A DNA stretch of 64,000 nt from UMGS1994 sp944386155 (GCA_963931085.1 OZ006973.1:620001-684000), one strand, 5' to 3'; positions 54,823-63,795 are shown, numbered from the stretch's first letter. Notes: generated from the sequence alone by a model not told the origin. Numbers and translations: made by a program.

Positions 54823-54861
54823 AATGATCACCCGATTTGATTTTAACACAGAAAGTAAATC

Positions 54862-54877
54862 AGTTGCAAGTGCAACT
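54862..54877. promoter_or_regulatory. palindrome GTTGC-N4-GCAAC, probable Crp/Fnr operator
   Basis: AGTTGCA-AG-TGCAACT perfect palindrome between the divergent Crp/Fnr gene and nrdD. Five-base half-sites spaced by four bases is the geometry of FNR-type sites, with changed half-site bases. Confidence 0.6.
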
Positions 54878-54945
54878 TTTTTATTTTATTTATTATTGAT
54901 ATAAAGAACTTGTAAATAACAAAACGAGGAAGGAGAAAAAAACAA

Positions 54946-57138
54946 ATGAAGGTTATCAAAAGAGATGGACATATTGTAGACTACGATCCAGAAAAGATTA
55001 GAGTCGCAATAGGAAAAGCTAATAATGAGGTTAAAGGACATAAGAAAGTTACAAAAGAACAAATTGAAGAAATTATAAAGTATATTGAGGAATTAAATAA
55101 GAAAAGAATATTAGTAGAAGATATTCAAGATATTATAGAAGAAAAATTAATGGAGTTTGATAAATACGAACTTGCTAAAAAATATATTACATACAGATAC
55201 ACAAGAGAATTAGTTAGAAAAGCAAATACAACAGATAAATCTATAAAAGAATTAATCGAAGGTGAAAACGAATATTGGAATAGTGAAAATTCTAATAAAA
55301 ATGCTGAAGTTGTAACAACTCAAAGAGATTATTTAGCAGGAATAACTAGTACAGATATTACTAGAAGATTTCTTCTTCCTGAAGATATAGTAGCAGCACA
55401 TGATGCAGGAATTATACATTTCCATGATGCTGACTATTTTGCACAAAATGCACTTCACAATTGTGAACTTATAAATTTAAATGATATGCTTCAAAATGGA
55501 ACAGTTATAAATGGAGTAATGATTGAAAAACCACATAGATTTATAACAGCAGCAACAATAGCAACACAAATTATATTAGCTGTTACATCATCAAGTTATG
55601 GTGGAGCTACAGTATCACTTACACATTTAGCTCCTTTTGTAAGAAGTAGTTATGAAAAATATTTAAAGAAATATAAAGAAAGAAAATTAAGCAAAGAAGA
55701 ATGCGAAAAATTCGCAATGCAAGATACTAAAAAAGAAGTTGAAGATGGTGTTCAAACATTTAATTATCAAGTAAATTCTATGACTAATACTAATGGACAA
55801 GCTCCATTTTTATCAGTATGTATGTACTTAGGAGAAACTGATGAATATAAAGATGAACTTGCAATGATTATAGAAGAATTTTTAAAACAAAGAATTTTAG
55901 GATTTAAAAATGAAAAAGGTGTATATATAACACCAGCATTTCCTAAACTTTTATATATACTAGAAGAAGATAATGTTCGTGAAGGAAGCAAATATTGGTA
56001 TTTAACAAAACTTGCTGCTGAATGTACAGCAAAGAGAATGGTTCCAGATTACATTTCTGAAAAAATAATGCTTGAATATAAGAAAAATGAACTTGGAAAC
56101 GGTGAATGTTATCCATGTATGGGATGTAGATCATTCTTAACTCCTGATAGAACAATGCACTTAGGAAATATTGCTAAAGCAAAAGATTATGTTGAAGGAA
56201 AAGGTAAATATTATGGTAGATTTAATCAAGGTGTTGTAACAATCAATCTGCCAGATGTTGCTTTATCTTCAAAAGGTGATATGGATGAGTTCTGGAAGAT
56301 ATTTGATGAAAGATTAGAGCTTTGCCATAGAGCACTTCAAATAAGACATAAGAGATTGAGTAATGCAACTAGTGATGTAGCACCAATACTTTGGCAACAT
56401 GGAGCACTAGCTAGACTAGAAAAAGGTGAATCAATTCATGAATTATTACATCATGGATATTCAACAATTTCACTTGGATATGCTGGACTTTATGAATGTG
56501 TTAAATATATGACAGGACACTCTCATACAGATAATGGTGAAGGAAAAGAATTTGGACTTAAAGTAATGCAACATTTAAATGATGCTACAGCAAAATGGAA
56601 GAAAGAAGAAGATATTGATTATTCTGTTTATGGTACACCAATAGAATCTACAACATATAAATTTGCAAGATGCTTAAAAGAAAGATTTGGAACAGTAAAA
56701 GGAATTACAGATAGAAAGTATATTACAAATTCATATCATGTTCCTGTTTTTGAAGAAATAGATGCATTTACAAAATTAAAACTTGAAAGTGAATTCCAAA
56801 GATTAAGTCCAGGTGGAGCTATTTCATATATTGAAACACCTAACTTACAAGGAAACTTAGATGTTGTAATAGAAGTTATGCAATTTATTTATGATAATAT
56901 TATGTATGCTGAACTTAATACTAAATCAGATTATTGTCAAAAATGTGGTTATACAGGAGAAATTCTAATAGATGACGACCTAGAGTGGTATTGTCCAAAC
57001 TGCGGAAATAGAGATCATAATACATTAAATGTAGCAAGACGTACTTGTGGTTATATTGGAACTAACTTCTGGAATAAAGGAAGAACAGAAGAGATAAAAG
57101 AAAGAGTATTACATATTGATAATAAGGTGGCTGATTAG
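54946..57138 (+). CDS. nrdD: anaerobic ribonucleoside-triphosphate reductase
   Basis: Makes dNTPs without oxygen via a glycyl radical. 730 residues: N-terminal ATP-cone (KVIKRDGHIVDYDPEKIRVA), catalytic barrel, zinc site (CQKCGYTGEI and YCPNCGNRD) and the C-terminal radical loop RRTCGYIG. Ribosome site GGAAGGAG. nrdG starts one base after the stop. Two active-site Cys regions are seen (NALHNCEL, YPCMGCRSF). Confidence 0.98.
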   Translation: MKVIKRDGHIVDYDPEKIRVAIGKANNEVKGHKKVTKEQIEEIIKYIEELNKKRILVEDIQDIIEEKLMEFDKYELAKKYITYRYTRELVRKANTTDKSIKELIEGENEYWNSENSNKNAEVVTTQRDYLAGITSTDITRRFLLPEDIVAAHDAGIIHFHDADYFAQNALHNCELINLNDMLQNGTVINGVMIEKPHRFITAATIATQIILAVTSSSYGGATVSLTHLAPFVRSSYEKYLKKYKERKLSKEECEKFAMQDTKKEVEDGVQTFNYQVNSMTNTNGQAPFLSVCMYLGETDEYKDELAMIIEEFLKQRILGFKNEKGVYITPAFPKLLYILEEDNVREGSKYWYLTKLAAECTAKRMVPDYISEKIMLEYKKNELGNGECYPCMGCRSFLTPDRTMHLGNIAKAKDYVEGKGKYYGRFNQGVVTINLPDVALSSKGDMDEFWKIFDERLELCHRALQIRHKRLSNATSDVAPILWQHGALARLEKGESIHELLHHGYSTISLGYAGLYECVKYMTGHSHTDNGEGKEFGLKVMQHLNDATAKWKKEEDIDYSVYGTPIESTTYKFARCLKERFGTVKGITDRKYITNSYHVPVFEEIDAFTKLKLESEFQRLSPGGAISYIETPNLQGNLDVVIEVMQFIYDNIMYAELNTKSDYCQKCGYTGEILIDDDLEWYCPNCGNRDHNTLNVARRTCGYIGTNFWNKGRTEEIKERVLHIDNKVAD

Positions 57139-57139
57139 T

Positions 57140-57631
57140 ATGAGATATAATTTAATAAGAAAAATGGATATAGCAAATGGACCAGGTGTTAGAGTATCTG
57201 TATTTATGCAAGGATGTCCTTTCCACTGTAAAAATTGCTTTAATCCAGAAACATGGGATTTTGAAGGTGGAAAAGAATTTACAGACGAAACAATAAATAA
57301 AGTTTTAGATTTATGTGGTAAAGATGAGGTAAAAGGACTTTCAATCTTAGGAGGGGAGCCAATGCATCCTTCTAATATTGAAGGAACTGCAAAACTTGCA
57401 AAAGCGTTTAAAGAAAAATATCCTGGAAAAAATGTATGGGCTTGGTCTGGATTTAAATATGAAGATATAAAAGATAAAGATGCTTTAAAATATATTGATG
57501 TTTTAGTAGATGGAAATTATGAAGAAGAATTACATGATCCAACTTTAAAATGGAAAGGTTCATCTAATCAAAGAGTAATTGATGTTACTAAAAGTAGAGA
57601 AAATAACGAAGTAACTTTATTTAATAAATAA
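57140..57631 (+). CDS. nrdG: anaerobic ribonucleotide reductase activating protein
   Basis: Radical SAM activase that installs the NrdD glycyl radical. 163 residues from ATG 57140 (AAGGTGG inside the nrdD end as ribosome site). The cluster motif is CPFHCKNC; KMDIANGPGVRVSVFMQG and LGGEPM are typical. Coupled to nrdD and ended by a terminator. Confidence 0.97.
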   Translation: MRYNLIRKMDIANGPGVRVSVFMQGCPFHCKNCFNPETWDFEGGKEFTDETINKVLDLCGKDEVKGLSILGGEPMHPSNIEGTAKLAKAFKEKYPGKNVWAWSGFKYEDIKDKDALKYIDVLVDGNYEEELHDPTLKWKGSSNQRVIDVTKSRENNEVTLFNK

Positions 57632-57700
57632 GAATAAAATACTAACATAAAAATTAATATAATAATTAAAATAAAATTTAGAACTTAAAATTCAAAACTA

Positions 57701-57743
57701 AAAACACAAAAGAATGAAGAAATTCTTTCTTTTGTGTTTTTTT
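57701..57743 (+). terminator. terminator of nrdDG
   Basis: AAAACACAAAAGAA / TTCTTTTGTGTTTT (14 bp) and TTTTTTT. Confidence 0.9.
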
Positions 57744-57853
57744 CTTATGATTTTACAATTGTAAAATGATTATAGAAAGTATATAATGAAAAAAATAAAA
57801 AATAAAAAATAAAAAATCAAAAGTAAGAAATGTAATTTAAGAGAGGTAAATTT

Positions 57854-58510
57854 ATGAGTATTGAAAATAAAAAAACTGTAGAAATCTATGAAGAAAAAGC
57901 TGCAACATATTTAAAAACAACTATTGAGCATGATAAATTAGATGAGGAAAAAGCAAAACGTAAAAAGGAAAAGCTACAAAATTTTATAAAAGAGAACTTA
58001 GAACAATTTAAAAAAGGTTCAAAAGTTTTTGAGATAGGATCTGCAGATGGAGAAAATGCAAAATATATAGAAAGTTTAGGATATAATATTACTGCAAGCG
58101 ATATAGCAGATGCTTTTATAAATGAAACAAAATCTAAAGTAGAAAATACTGTTAAATTTAATGTTTTAGAAGATGATTTTAAAGATAAATATTTGGCAGT
58201 ACTTGCTTGGAGAGTTTTTGTACATTTTACAAAAGAAGATTTAGATATAACTTTAAATAAAGTTCATAAAGCTTTAGAAAATGGAGGAATATTTATTTTT
58301 AATATTATGAATAGAGAAACTAAAGTTTGTGATGAAGAATGGGTAGACTTTCCAAATGAATATCATATGGATGCTGAAAGATATTATAAATATTTCTTAA
58401 AAGAAGAAGTAGATAGTTTAATATCAAAAACAGATTTTAAGATAAAATCATTTCACATGGAAGGCGGAGATAACAAAAACAAATGGCTTGTGTATGTTTT
58501 AGAAAAATAA
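57854..58510 (+). CDS. class I SAM-dependent methyltransferase
   Basis: 218 residues. SAM motif I SKVFEIGSADGENAKYIE (E-I-G-x-x-D-G), motif II ITASDIADAFI, VLAWRVFVHFTKEDL and HKALENGGIFIFNIMN fit the class I fold. Substrate unknown. Ribosome site AGAGAGG. 50 bases before cmk, so maybe one operon. Confidence 0.88.
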   Translation: MSIENKKTVEIYEEKAATYLKTTIEHDKLDEEKAKRKKEKLQNFIKENLEQFKKGSKVFEIGSADGENAKYIESLGYNITASDIADAFINETKSKVENTVKFNVLEDDFKDKYLAVLAWRVFVHFTKEDLDITLNKVHKALENGGIFIFNIMNRETKVCDEEWVDFPNEYHMDAERYYKYFLKEEVDSLISKTDFKIKSFHMEGGDNKNKWLVYVLEK

Positions 58511-58560
58511 ATTTATAAGAAGATTAATTAAAAGATGAAATTTAAAAATTAGGAGAAATT

Positions 58561-59190
58561 ATGGTAATTACAATAGATGGATTAAGTGCTAATGGAAAGA
58601 CTACTCTAGCTAAGATGATTTCAGAAGAATTACATATACAAAATTTTAATACTGGTGCTATATATAGATGTATAGGATATACAATATTAAAAGAAAAATT
58701 AGATATCAATAATATTTCTGATGTTATAGAAAAAATAAAGAAAATAAAAGTTACTTTTGAAGAAGGAAAAACTTTTTTAAATGGAGAAGATGTAACAGAT
58801 AAAATAAGAGAAGAAGAAGTTACAGTATGCTCAAATAAATGGGCTACTATTTTAGAAATTAAAGATGTTGTAAGAAATATTCAAAAAGATTTCATAAAAA
58901 AGTATGATTCTGTAATGGAAGGTAGAGATATAGGTACTAGAATTGCAAAAGATGCAGATTTTAAGTTTTATTTATATGCAGACTTTGAGACAAGAGTAAA
59001 TAGATTATGGGGCTTAAAGAAGAATATAGATAAAAATATTATAAGAGAAAATTTAAAAATGGTTGATGATGTAGATATAAATGAAGGTAATTTTATAAAA
59101 CCAGAAAATGCAATAGAAATTGATACATCTAATTTAAGTATAGATGAAGTATATAATATTATGATTAATCATATTAAAAATAAAGTATAA
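58561..59190 (+). CDS. cmk: (d)CMP kinase-like protein
   Basis: 209 residues. P-loop IDGLSANGKTTLAKM, NFNTGAIYR (NMP-binding, usually DTGAMYR), EGRDIGTRI matching EGRDIGT, and C-terminal EIDTSNLSIDEV. Phosphorylates CMP/dCMP. Ribosome site TAGGAG. The NFNTGAIYR substitution of D by N is slightly unusual, so specificity could differ from standard Cmk. Confidence 0.88.
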   Translation: MVITIDGLSANGKTTLAKMISEELHIQNFNTGAIYRCIGYTILKEKLDINNISDVIEKIKKIKVTFEEGKTFLNGEDVTDKIREEEVTVCSNKWATILEIKDVVRNIQKDFIKKYDSVMEGRDIGTRIAKDADFKFYLYADFETRVNRLWGLKKNIDKNIIRENLKMVDDVDINEGNFIKPENAIEIDTSNLSIDEVYNIMINHIKNKV

Positions 59191-59236
59191 AGTATAAAAT
59201 ATTAAAGTATAAATTATAAAAATTAATGGGGGAAAA

Positions 59237-60051
59237 GTGAAAAACAAATTTATTTTTTTAATTCAAATAATTTTAAATCTTGTTTTTATTGGAGCTATAA
59301 TATGGATGCATGGTGATATGACTCAATTTGAAAAGATAGTTTCATATCCTTTTATAGGAATTCGGGATATTTAATATAATAATAGTAATAGTTAATTTTT
59401 TTCGGGAAAGAAAACAAAACAAAAGGCATATATAAAGTTTTTATGATATTATTACTATTATATTGTTATATAATTACTATTTCTTCTTTAATTACAAGTA
59501 TATATGATAAAGAATATAAGAAAATTATATTACTTGGGATAGTATTTATAGTAGAGATTATAGTATCTGCAAAAGTGTTTTTTAATAAAAGTATTTTAAG
59601 TTTACTTGGACAAAAATATGGCTTTTTTAATATGAAACAATTAAGTATATATTTATTATTATTTATAACTTTTATTGTAGGAATTTGTTTGATTTATTTT
59701 GGAATAAAAAATCAAAATGAATTAAAAGAGAAATCAAAAGATTATCTAGAAACAGAAGGATATTATACAAGTTATTCTACTTATGGTGAAAGTGATACAC
59801 ATAAATTAATATATACATATGAGGTAGATGGAAAGGAATATAATATTTCTACTGATTATGGAGCAATGATAATTCCCAAAGAGAATAGTACAAAAATAAT
59901 AAAATATGATAAAAATAATCCAGAGGAAGCTATTATAGAGGGAATAAACAGAAATAATATAGATATATGTCTTGGAGCAGTTTTTATTATAATTTCAATA
60001 GCATTATCAATATCACATTTAAAAAGACTAAAGAAAGTATTAAATAATTAA
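59237..60051 (+). CDS. DUF3592-like membrane protein, read through two +1 shifts at CGG (59363, 59403)
   Basis: GTG 59237 has GGGGGAAAA before it. Residues 1-42 form a first helix and PFIGI, then CGG (59363-59365). Skipping C59363 gives GIFNIIIVIVNFF (13 codons), then a second CGG (59403-59405). Skipping C59403 gives GKENKTKGIYKVFM and runs without gap into a 203-residue frame with three more helices and a C-terminal YTYEVDGKEYNIS / KYDKNNPEEAI domain like DUF3592. The product is 270 residues with about five helices. The downstream ATG at 59443 has no ribosome site. Function unknown. Confidence 0.78.
59363..59365 (+). other. CGG +1 frameshift site (DUF3592-like protein, Gly43)
   Basis: Codon ATT, then CGG followed by G. 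Skipping C59363 gives GGG; the zero frame stops after two more codons. Confidence 0.75.
59403..59405 (+). other. CGG +1 frameshift site (DUF3592-like protein, Gly56)
   Basis: Codon TTT, then CGG followed by G. It lies in frame only after the shift at 59363. Skipping C59403 gives GGG and joins the downstream frame exactly. Confidence 0.75.
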
Positions 60052-60075
60052 ATATATTTTTAAAGGAGCTTTTAT

Positions 60076-60609
60076 ATGATATATACATCTACATATAATT
60101 CTATCTTAGGAAAATTATTACTTGCTAGCAAAAATAATAAGTTAATTGGAATATGGATTGAAAATCAAAAATATTATTTAGGAGATTTTAAGAATAGCAA
60201 TGAAGAAATAAAAGAAAAAGATGATGAAGAAATATTAGTGAAAACAAAGAATTGGTTAGATAGATATTTTAATAAAGAAAAACCAGATATTTGCGAACTT
60301 GATATACTTTTAAGTGGTAGCTTTTTTAGAAAAGAAGTACTAAAAATATTATGTACTATCCCATATGGTAGTACTATGACTTATGAAGAAATATCTAAAA
60401 AAGTTGCTAAAAAATTAGGAAAAGATAAAATGTCTGCACAAGCAGTAGGAGGAGCGGTAGGACATAATCCAATATCAATTATAATTCCATGCCATAGAGT
60501 CGTTGGAAAAAATGGTAGTCTTACAGGATATGCAGGTGGAATAAATAATAAAATAAAATTATTAGAACATGAAAATATAGATACAAGTAAATTTTATATT
60601 CCAAAATAA
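60076..60609 (+). CDS. ogt: methylated-DNA--protein-cysteine methyltransferase
   Basis: Repairs O6-alkylguanine by suicidal transfer. 177 residues; acceptor Cys in IIPCHRVVGKNGSLTGYAGG, HTH part PYGSTMTYEEISKKVA, and N-terminal ribonuclease-like domain. AAAGGAGC before ATG. Next to tag, another alkylation repair gene. Confidence 0.96.
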   Translation: MIYTSTYNSILGKLLLASKNNKLIGIWIENQKYYLGDFKNSNEEIKEKDDEEILVKTKNWLDRYFNKEKPDICELDILLSGSFFRKEVLKILCTIPYGSTMTYEEISKKVAKKLGKDKMSAQAVGGAVGHNPISIIIPCHRVVGKNGSLTGYAGGINNKIKLLEHENIDTSKFYIPK

Positions 60610-60701
60610 GATAGCTATAAAAAAAATAAAAAGAAAGTAAAAAATGAAGATTAAAAATTTAAATTTAAAATATGAAAAACAAAGTAAAGAGGTAAAATAA
60701 A

Positions 60702-61253
60702 ATGGATGATAAAAAAAGATGTAAATGGTGTAATTTAAAAAATAAGTTATACGTTAAATACCATAATGAGGAATGGTGCAAAGAAAATTTTGATGATAAA
60801 TATTTATATGAAATGTTAATATTAGAATCTTTTCAAGCTGGACTTTCATGGGAATGTGTATTAAATAAAAGAGAAGATTTTAGAAAAGCATATGATAATT
60901 TTGATATAGATAAAGTTATATCTTATGATGATAAAAAAATTAATGAATTATTATTAAATGAAAAGATTATAAGAAATAAGTTAAAGATAAAAGCAAGTAT
61001 TAATAATTCTAAAATATTTAAAGATATTCAAAAAGAATATGGTTCTTTTTATAATTATCTAAAAACATTTACAAAAGGAAAAAAAGTCTATGAGATAAAT
61101 AAAACAACATCAGAGTTATCAGATAATTTATCAAAAGATCTTAATAAAAGAGGTATGAAATTTGTAGGATCTACGATTATCTATTCATATCTGCAAGCTA
61201 TTGGTGTTATTAATTCGCATGATAAAGATTGTTTTTTATATGAAAAGATATAA
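60702..61253 (+). CDS. tag: DNA-3-methyladenine glycosylase I
   Basis: Removes 3-methyladenine. 183 residues. CKWCNLKNKLYVKYHNEEW with the zinc ligands at the N-terminus (Cys, His), ESFQAGLSWECVLNKR with catalytic region, MKFVGSTIIYSYLQAIG and C-terminal HDKDCF matching the zinc site. Ribosome site AGAGG. Follows ogt by 92 bases. Confidence 0.95.
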   Translation: MDDKKRCKWCNLKNKLYVKYHNEEWCKENFDDKYLYEMLILESFQAGLSWECVLNKREDFRKAYDNFDIDKVISYDDKKINELLLNEKIIRNKLKIKASINNSKIFKDIQKEYGSFYNYLKTFTKGKKVYEINKTTSELSDNLSKDLNKRGMKFVGSTIIYSYLQAIGVINSHDKDCFLYEKI

Positions 61254-61301
61254 TATAAATATAAAATTGTATTAATAAAGTTTAGAAATTTAGGTGATTA
61301 T

Positions 61302-62177
61302 ATGGTTGATATGCATATTCATTCAGTTTATTCTGATGGAGATAAAAGTGTAGAAGAAATATTAAAAATGTGTGAAGAGAAAAAATTAGAATACATTTCT
61401 TTAACAGATCATAATACATGCAAACAATATGATGATTTAACATTTAGTTCTAGTGAAAAAATATTTAGTGGAAAAATTATAAAAGGTGTAGAATTAAATA
61501 CAGTGTTTGATGGAAGAAATATTGAAATTCTAGGATATAATATAAATCCAGATATAATAAATAAATGGCGCCTTAAATATTATAAGGAAGATGTGTTAAA
61601 TAAACAGCAAAAAATATTTGGAAAAATGTTATTAGAGAAATGTGATAAAAAAGGTTTAATATATGATAAAAATATATTATACAAAGATATTCCAGTTACA
61701 GATTTTATTGAAATACATATATATGAAGAATTAATTAAGCATAAAGAAAATTTAAGTATATTAGGAGAGCTTGCAGAATCTGGAGGAATATTTTATAGAA
61801 AAGGATTAGCAAATCCTGAAAGTGATTTTTATATAGATAGAAATTCCGTAAGACCTAAATATGAAGAAGTAATAGATATAATCCATTCTTCAGGAGGAAA
61901 AGCTTTTTTAGCTCATCCTTTTGAATATAGAATTAAAAATTTAGAAGAATTTATGGACAAGATGGTTAAAGACTCTAAAATAGATGGTATAGAATGTTTC
62001 CATCCATCAGCAGAAGAAGATGGGAAAATAGATTATTTAATAGATTATGCTAGAAAAAATAATTTATTTATAAGTGGTGGAAGTGATTTTCATGGAAAGA
62101 GAAAATTAAATATTGAAATTGGAAGCGGAAAAGGTAGTTTAAATATCCCAAAAGAATTTATAGAAGAATGGATATAA
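61302..62177 (+). CDS. PHP-domain metal-dependent phosphoesterase (RNase AM/YciV type)
   Basis: 291 residues. Metal ligands in order: DMHIHSVYSDGD, SLTDHNT, KGVELNT, FLAHPFEY and SGGSDFHG. This subgroup removes 5' terminal phosphates or nucleotides from oligonucleotides or RNA. Ribosome site TTTAGGTG. Last gene before the tyrS T-box. Confidence 0.92.
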   Translation: MVDMHIHSVYSDGDKSVEEILKMCEEKKLEYISLTDHNTCKQYDDLTFSSSEKIFSGKIIKGVELNTVFDGRNIEILGYNINPDIINKWRLKYYKEDVLNKQQKIFGKMLLEKCDKKGLIYDKNILYKDIPVTDFIEIHIYEELIKHKENLSILGELAESGGIFYRKGLANPESDFYIDRNSVRPKYEEVIDIIHSSGGKAFLAHPFEYRIKNLEEFMDKMVKDSKIDGIECFHPSAEEDGKIDYLIDYARKNNLFISGGSDFHGKRKLNIEIGSGKGSLNIPKEFIEEWI

Positions 62178-62269
62178 ATAAAGTAAAAATCATTGATTTT
62201 TATTTATGCAGATGTTAAAATTATATAAATTAAATTTAGTTATGTTTTAAAAAGAAATAAAGTAGAGTT

Positions 62270-62461
62270 TTATAGTATACTTATAGAGAGATAATGTATG
62301 GTGGAAATTATCAGTATATAAAATTTCGAATTACAATTCTTATTAGTAACTAACGTGTAGCTACGAACAGGCAGATAATGAGACAATACAAAAACTTGTA
62401 TTGTAAATAAAGGTGGTACCACGAAGCTGATTCGTCCTTTAAGGATGAACCAGCTTTTTTG
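62270..62461 (+). promoter_or_regulatory. T-box leader of tyrS
   Basis: tRNA-sensing riboswitch. The T-box core AAGGTGGTACCACG at 62410-62423 is diagnostic; its UGGU binds an ACCA end, fitting tRNA-Tyr. The terminator AAGCTG...CGTCCTT / AAGGATG...CAGCTT with TTTTTT ends at 62461. A candidate specifier TAC (Tyr) lies at 62332-62334. Uncharged tRNA-Tyr should prevent termination. Confidence 0.93.
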
Positions 62462-62479
62462 ATTTTGGAGGTGATGTTT

Positions 62480-62572
62480 TTGACCCAGTCGTTTAGAATG
62501 AAAATAATTATCGATGGGTTCTTCTACAAAAATTCATATAAATGTATTAAAAATGGAAAAGTAAAAAAGTAA
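62480..62572 (+). CDS. possible 30-residue leader ORF between T-box and tyrS
   Basis: TTG start with GGAGG 8 bases upstream (62467-62471); an ATG at 62474 in the same frame is too close. It encodes MTQSFRMKIIIDGFFYKNS followed by a Lys-rich end. It ends 21 bases before tyrS. May be a coincidental or relict frame, but the ribosome site is strong. Confidence 0.3.
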   Translation: MTQSFRMKIIIDGFFYKNSYKCIKNGKVKK

Positions 62573-62593
62573 AATAGAAATGGAGAGATTTAT

Positions 62594-63775
62594 ATGAATA
62601 GAGAAGATAATTTAGATTTATTAGAGATAATTAAGAGAAAAGCAGTTCAGATTTTTTCAGAAGAAGATTTAGAAAGAAAAATAAGAAGTGGAAAGAAATT
62701 AACAATAAAACTTGGAGCAGATCCGTCAAGACCAGATCTTCATATAGGACATAGTGTTGTTTTAAGAGTATTAAAACAATTTCAAGATATGGGACATGAA
62801 GTCGTTTTTGTTGTAGGAGATTTTACAGGAATGATAGGAGATCCATCAGGAAAAAGTAAAACAAGACCAGCACTTTCTTTTGAAGAAACAAGAAAATCAG
62901 CAGAAACTTACTTAGAGCAAGCTACTAAAATATTAGATAAAGATAAGACGAAAATTAGATTTAATTCAGAATGGCTTTCAAAAATGAATTTTAATGATGT
63001 AATTAATCTAACTAGTAAATATACAGTAGCAAGGATAATGGAAAGAGATGATTTTAAGAATAGATTTGAAAACAATCTTCCACTCTCAATGCATGAGCTA
63101 TTATATCCACTTATGCAAGGATATGATTCTGTAGCTTTAAATGCAGATATTGAAATAGGAGGTACTGATCAAACATTTAATCTTTTAGTAGGAAGAGAGC
63201 TTCAAAAAGATTATGGACAGGAACAACAAGTAGTAATGACATTTCCATTACTTGTTGGACTAGATGGAAAAGAAAAAATGAGTAAATCTTTAGATAATTA
63301 CATAGGCCTTACTGATTCTCCATTTGTTAAATTTGAAAAAAGTATGAAAATACCAGATGAAGTTTTAAGACAATATTTTGAACTTGCAACAGATTTAAAA
63401 AATTCAGAAATAGATGAAATAATGTCAAAAGATATAAGAGATGCTCATATGAGATTTGCAAAAGAACTAATCAAAATGTATAACAATGAAAATGACTATG
63501 AAATAGCAAAAGAAAAATATATGAGTATAGCAAAAGGTGAGATTCCAGATAATATAGAAGAAATAAAGATAGAAGAAAATGAAATTAATATATGTGATTT
63601 ATTAGTAAAAATAGGATTTGCCTTATCTAAAAGTGAAGCTAAAAGAAATATTTTGGGAAACGGTATAAAAATAAATGGAAAACAAGTAAATAATACAAAT
63701 GAAATAATTAGATTAGATAAAGATTTAGTTGTTCAGTTCGGAAAAAATAGATTTAAAAAAGTTAGCAGCAAATAA
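62594..63775 (+). CDS. tyrS: tyrosyl-tRNA synthetase
   Basis: 393 residues, the TyrZ-like branch. HIGH motif PDLHIGHSVVL, GDFTGMIGDPSGKSKTRP, IGGTDQTFNLLVGRELQ, KMSKS as GKEKMSKSLDNYIG, and a C-terminal S4 domain. Ribosome site ATGGAGAG. Controlled by the T-box upstream. Confidence 0.97.
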   Translation: MNREDNLDLLEIIKRKAVQIFSEEDLERKIRSGKKLTIKLGADPSRPDLHIGHSVVLRVLKQFQDMGHEVVFVVGDFTGMIGDPSGKSKTRPALSFEETRKSAETYLEQATKILDKDKTKIRFNSEWLSKMNFNDVINLTSKYTVARIMERDDFKNRFENNLPLSMHELLYPLMQGYDSVALNADIEIGGTDQTFNLLVGRELQKDYGQEQQVVMTFPLLVGLDGKEKMSKSLDNYIGLTDSPFVKFEKSMKIPDEVLRQYFELATDLKNSEIDEIMSKDIRDAHMRFAKELIKMYNNENDYEIAKEKYMSIAKGEIPDNIEEIKIEENEINICDLLVKIGFALSKSEAKRNILGNGIKINGKQVNNTNEIIRLDKDLVVQFGKNRFKKVSSK

Positions 63776-63795
63776 TAAGAAATATGGAGAAAAGT

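Noticed and set aside
54832..54834. In-frame CGG upstream of the Crp/Fnr regulator on the minus strand
   Set aside because: It precedes the likely ATG at 54822. Skipping its C leads straight to a stop (GGG TGA), so it is leader sequence, not a shift site.
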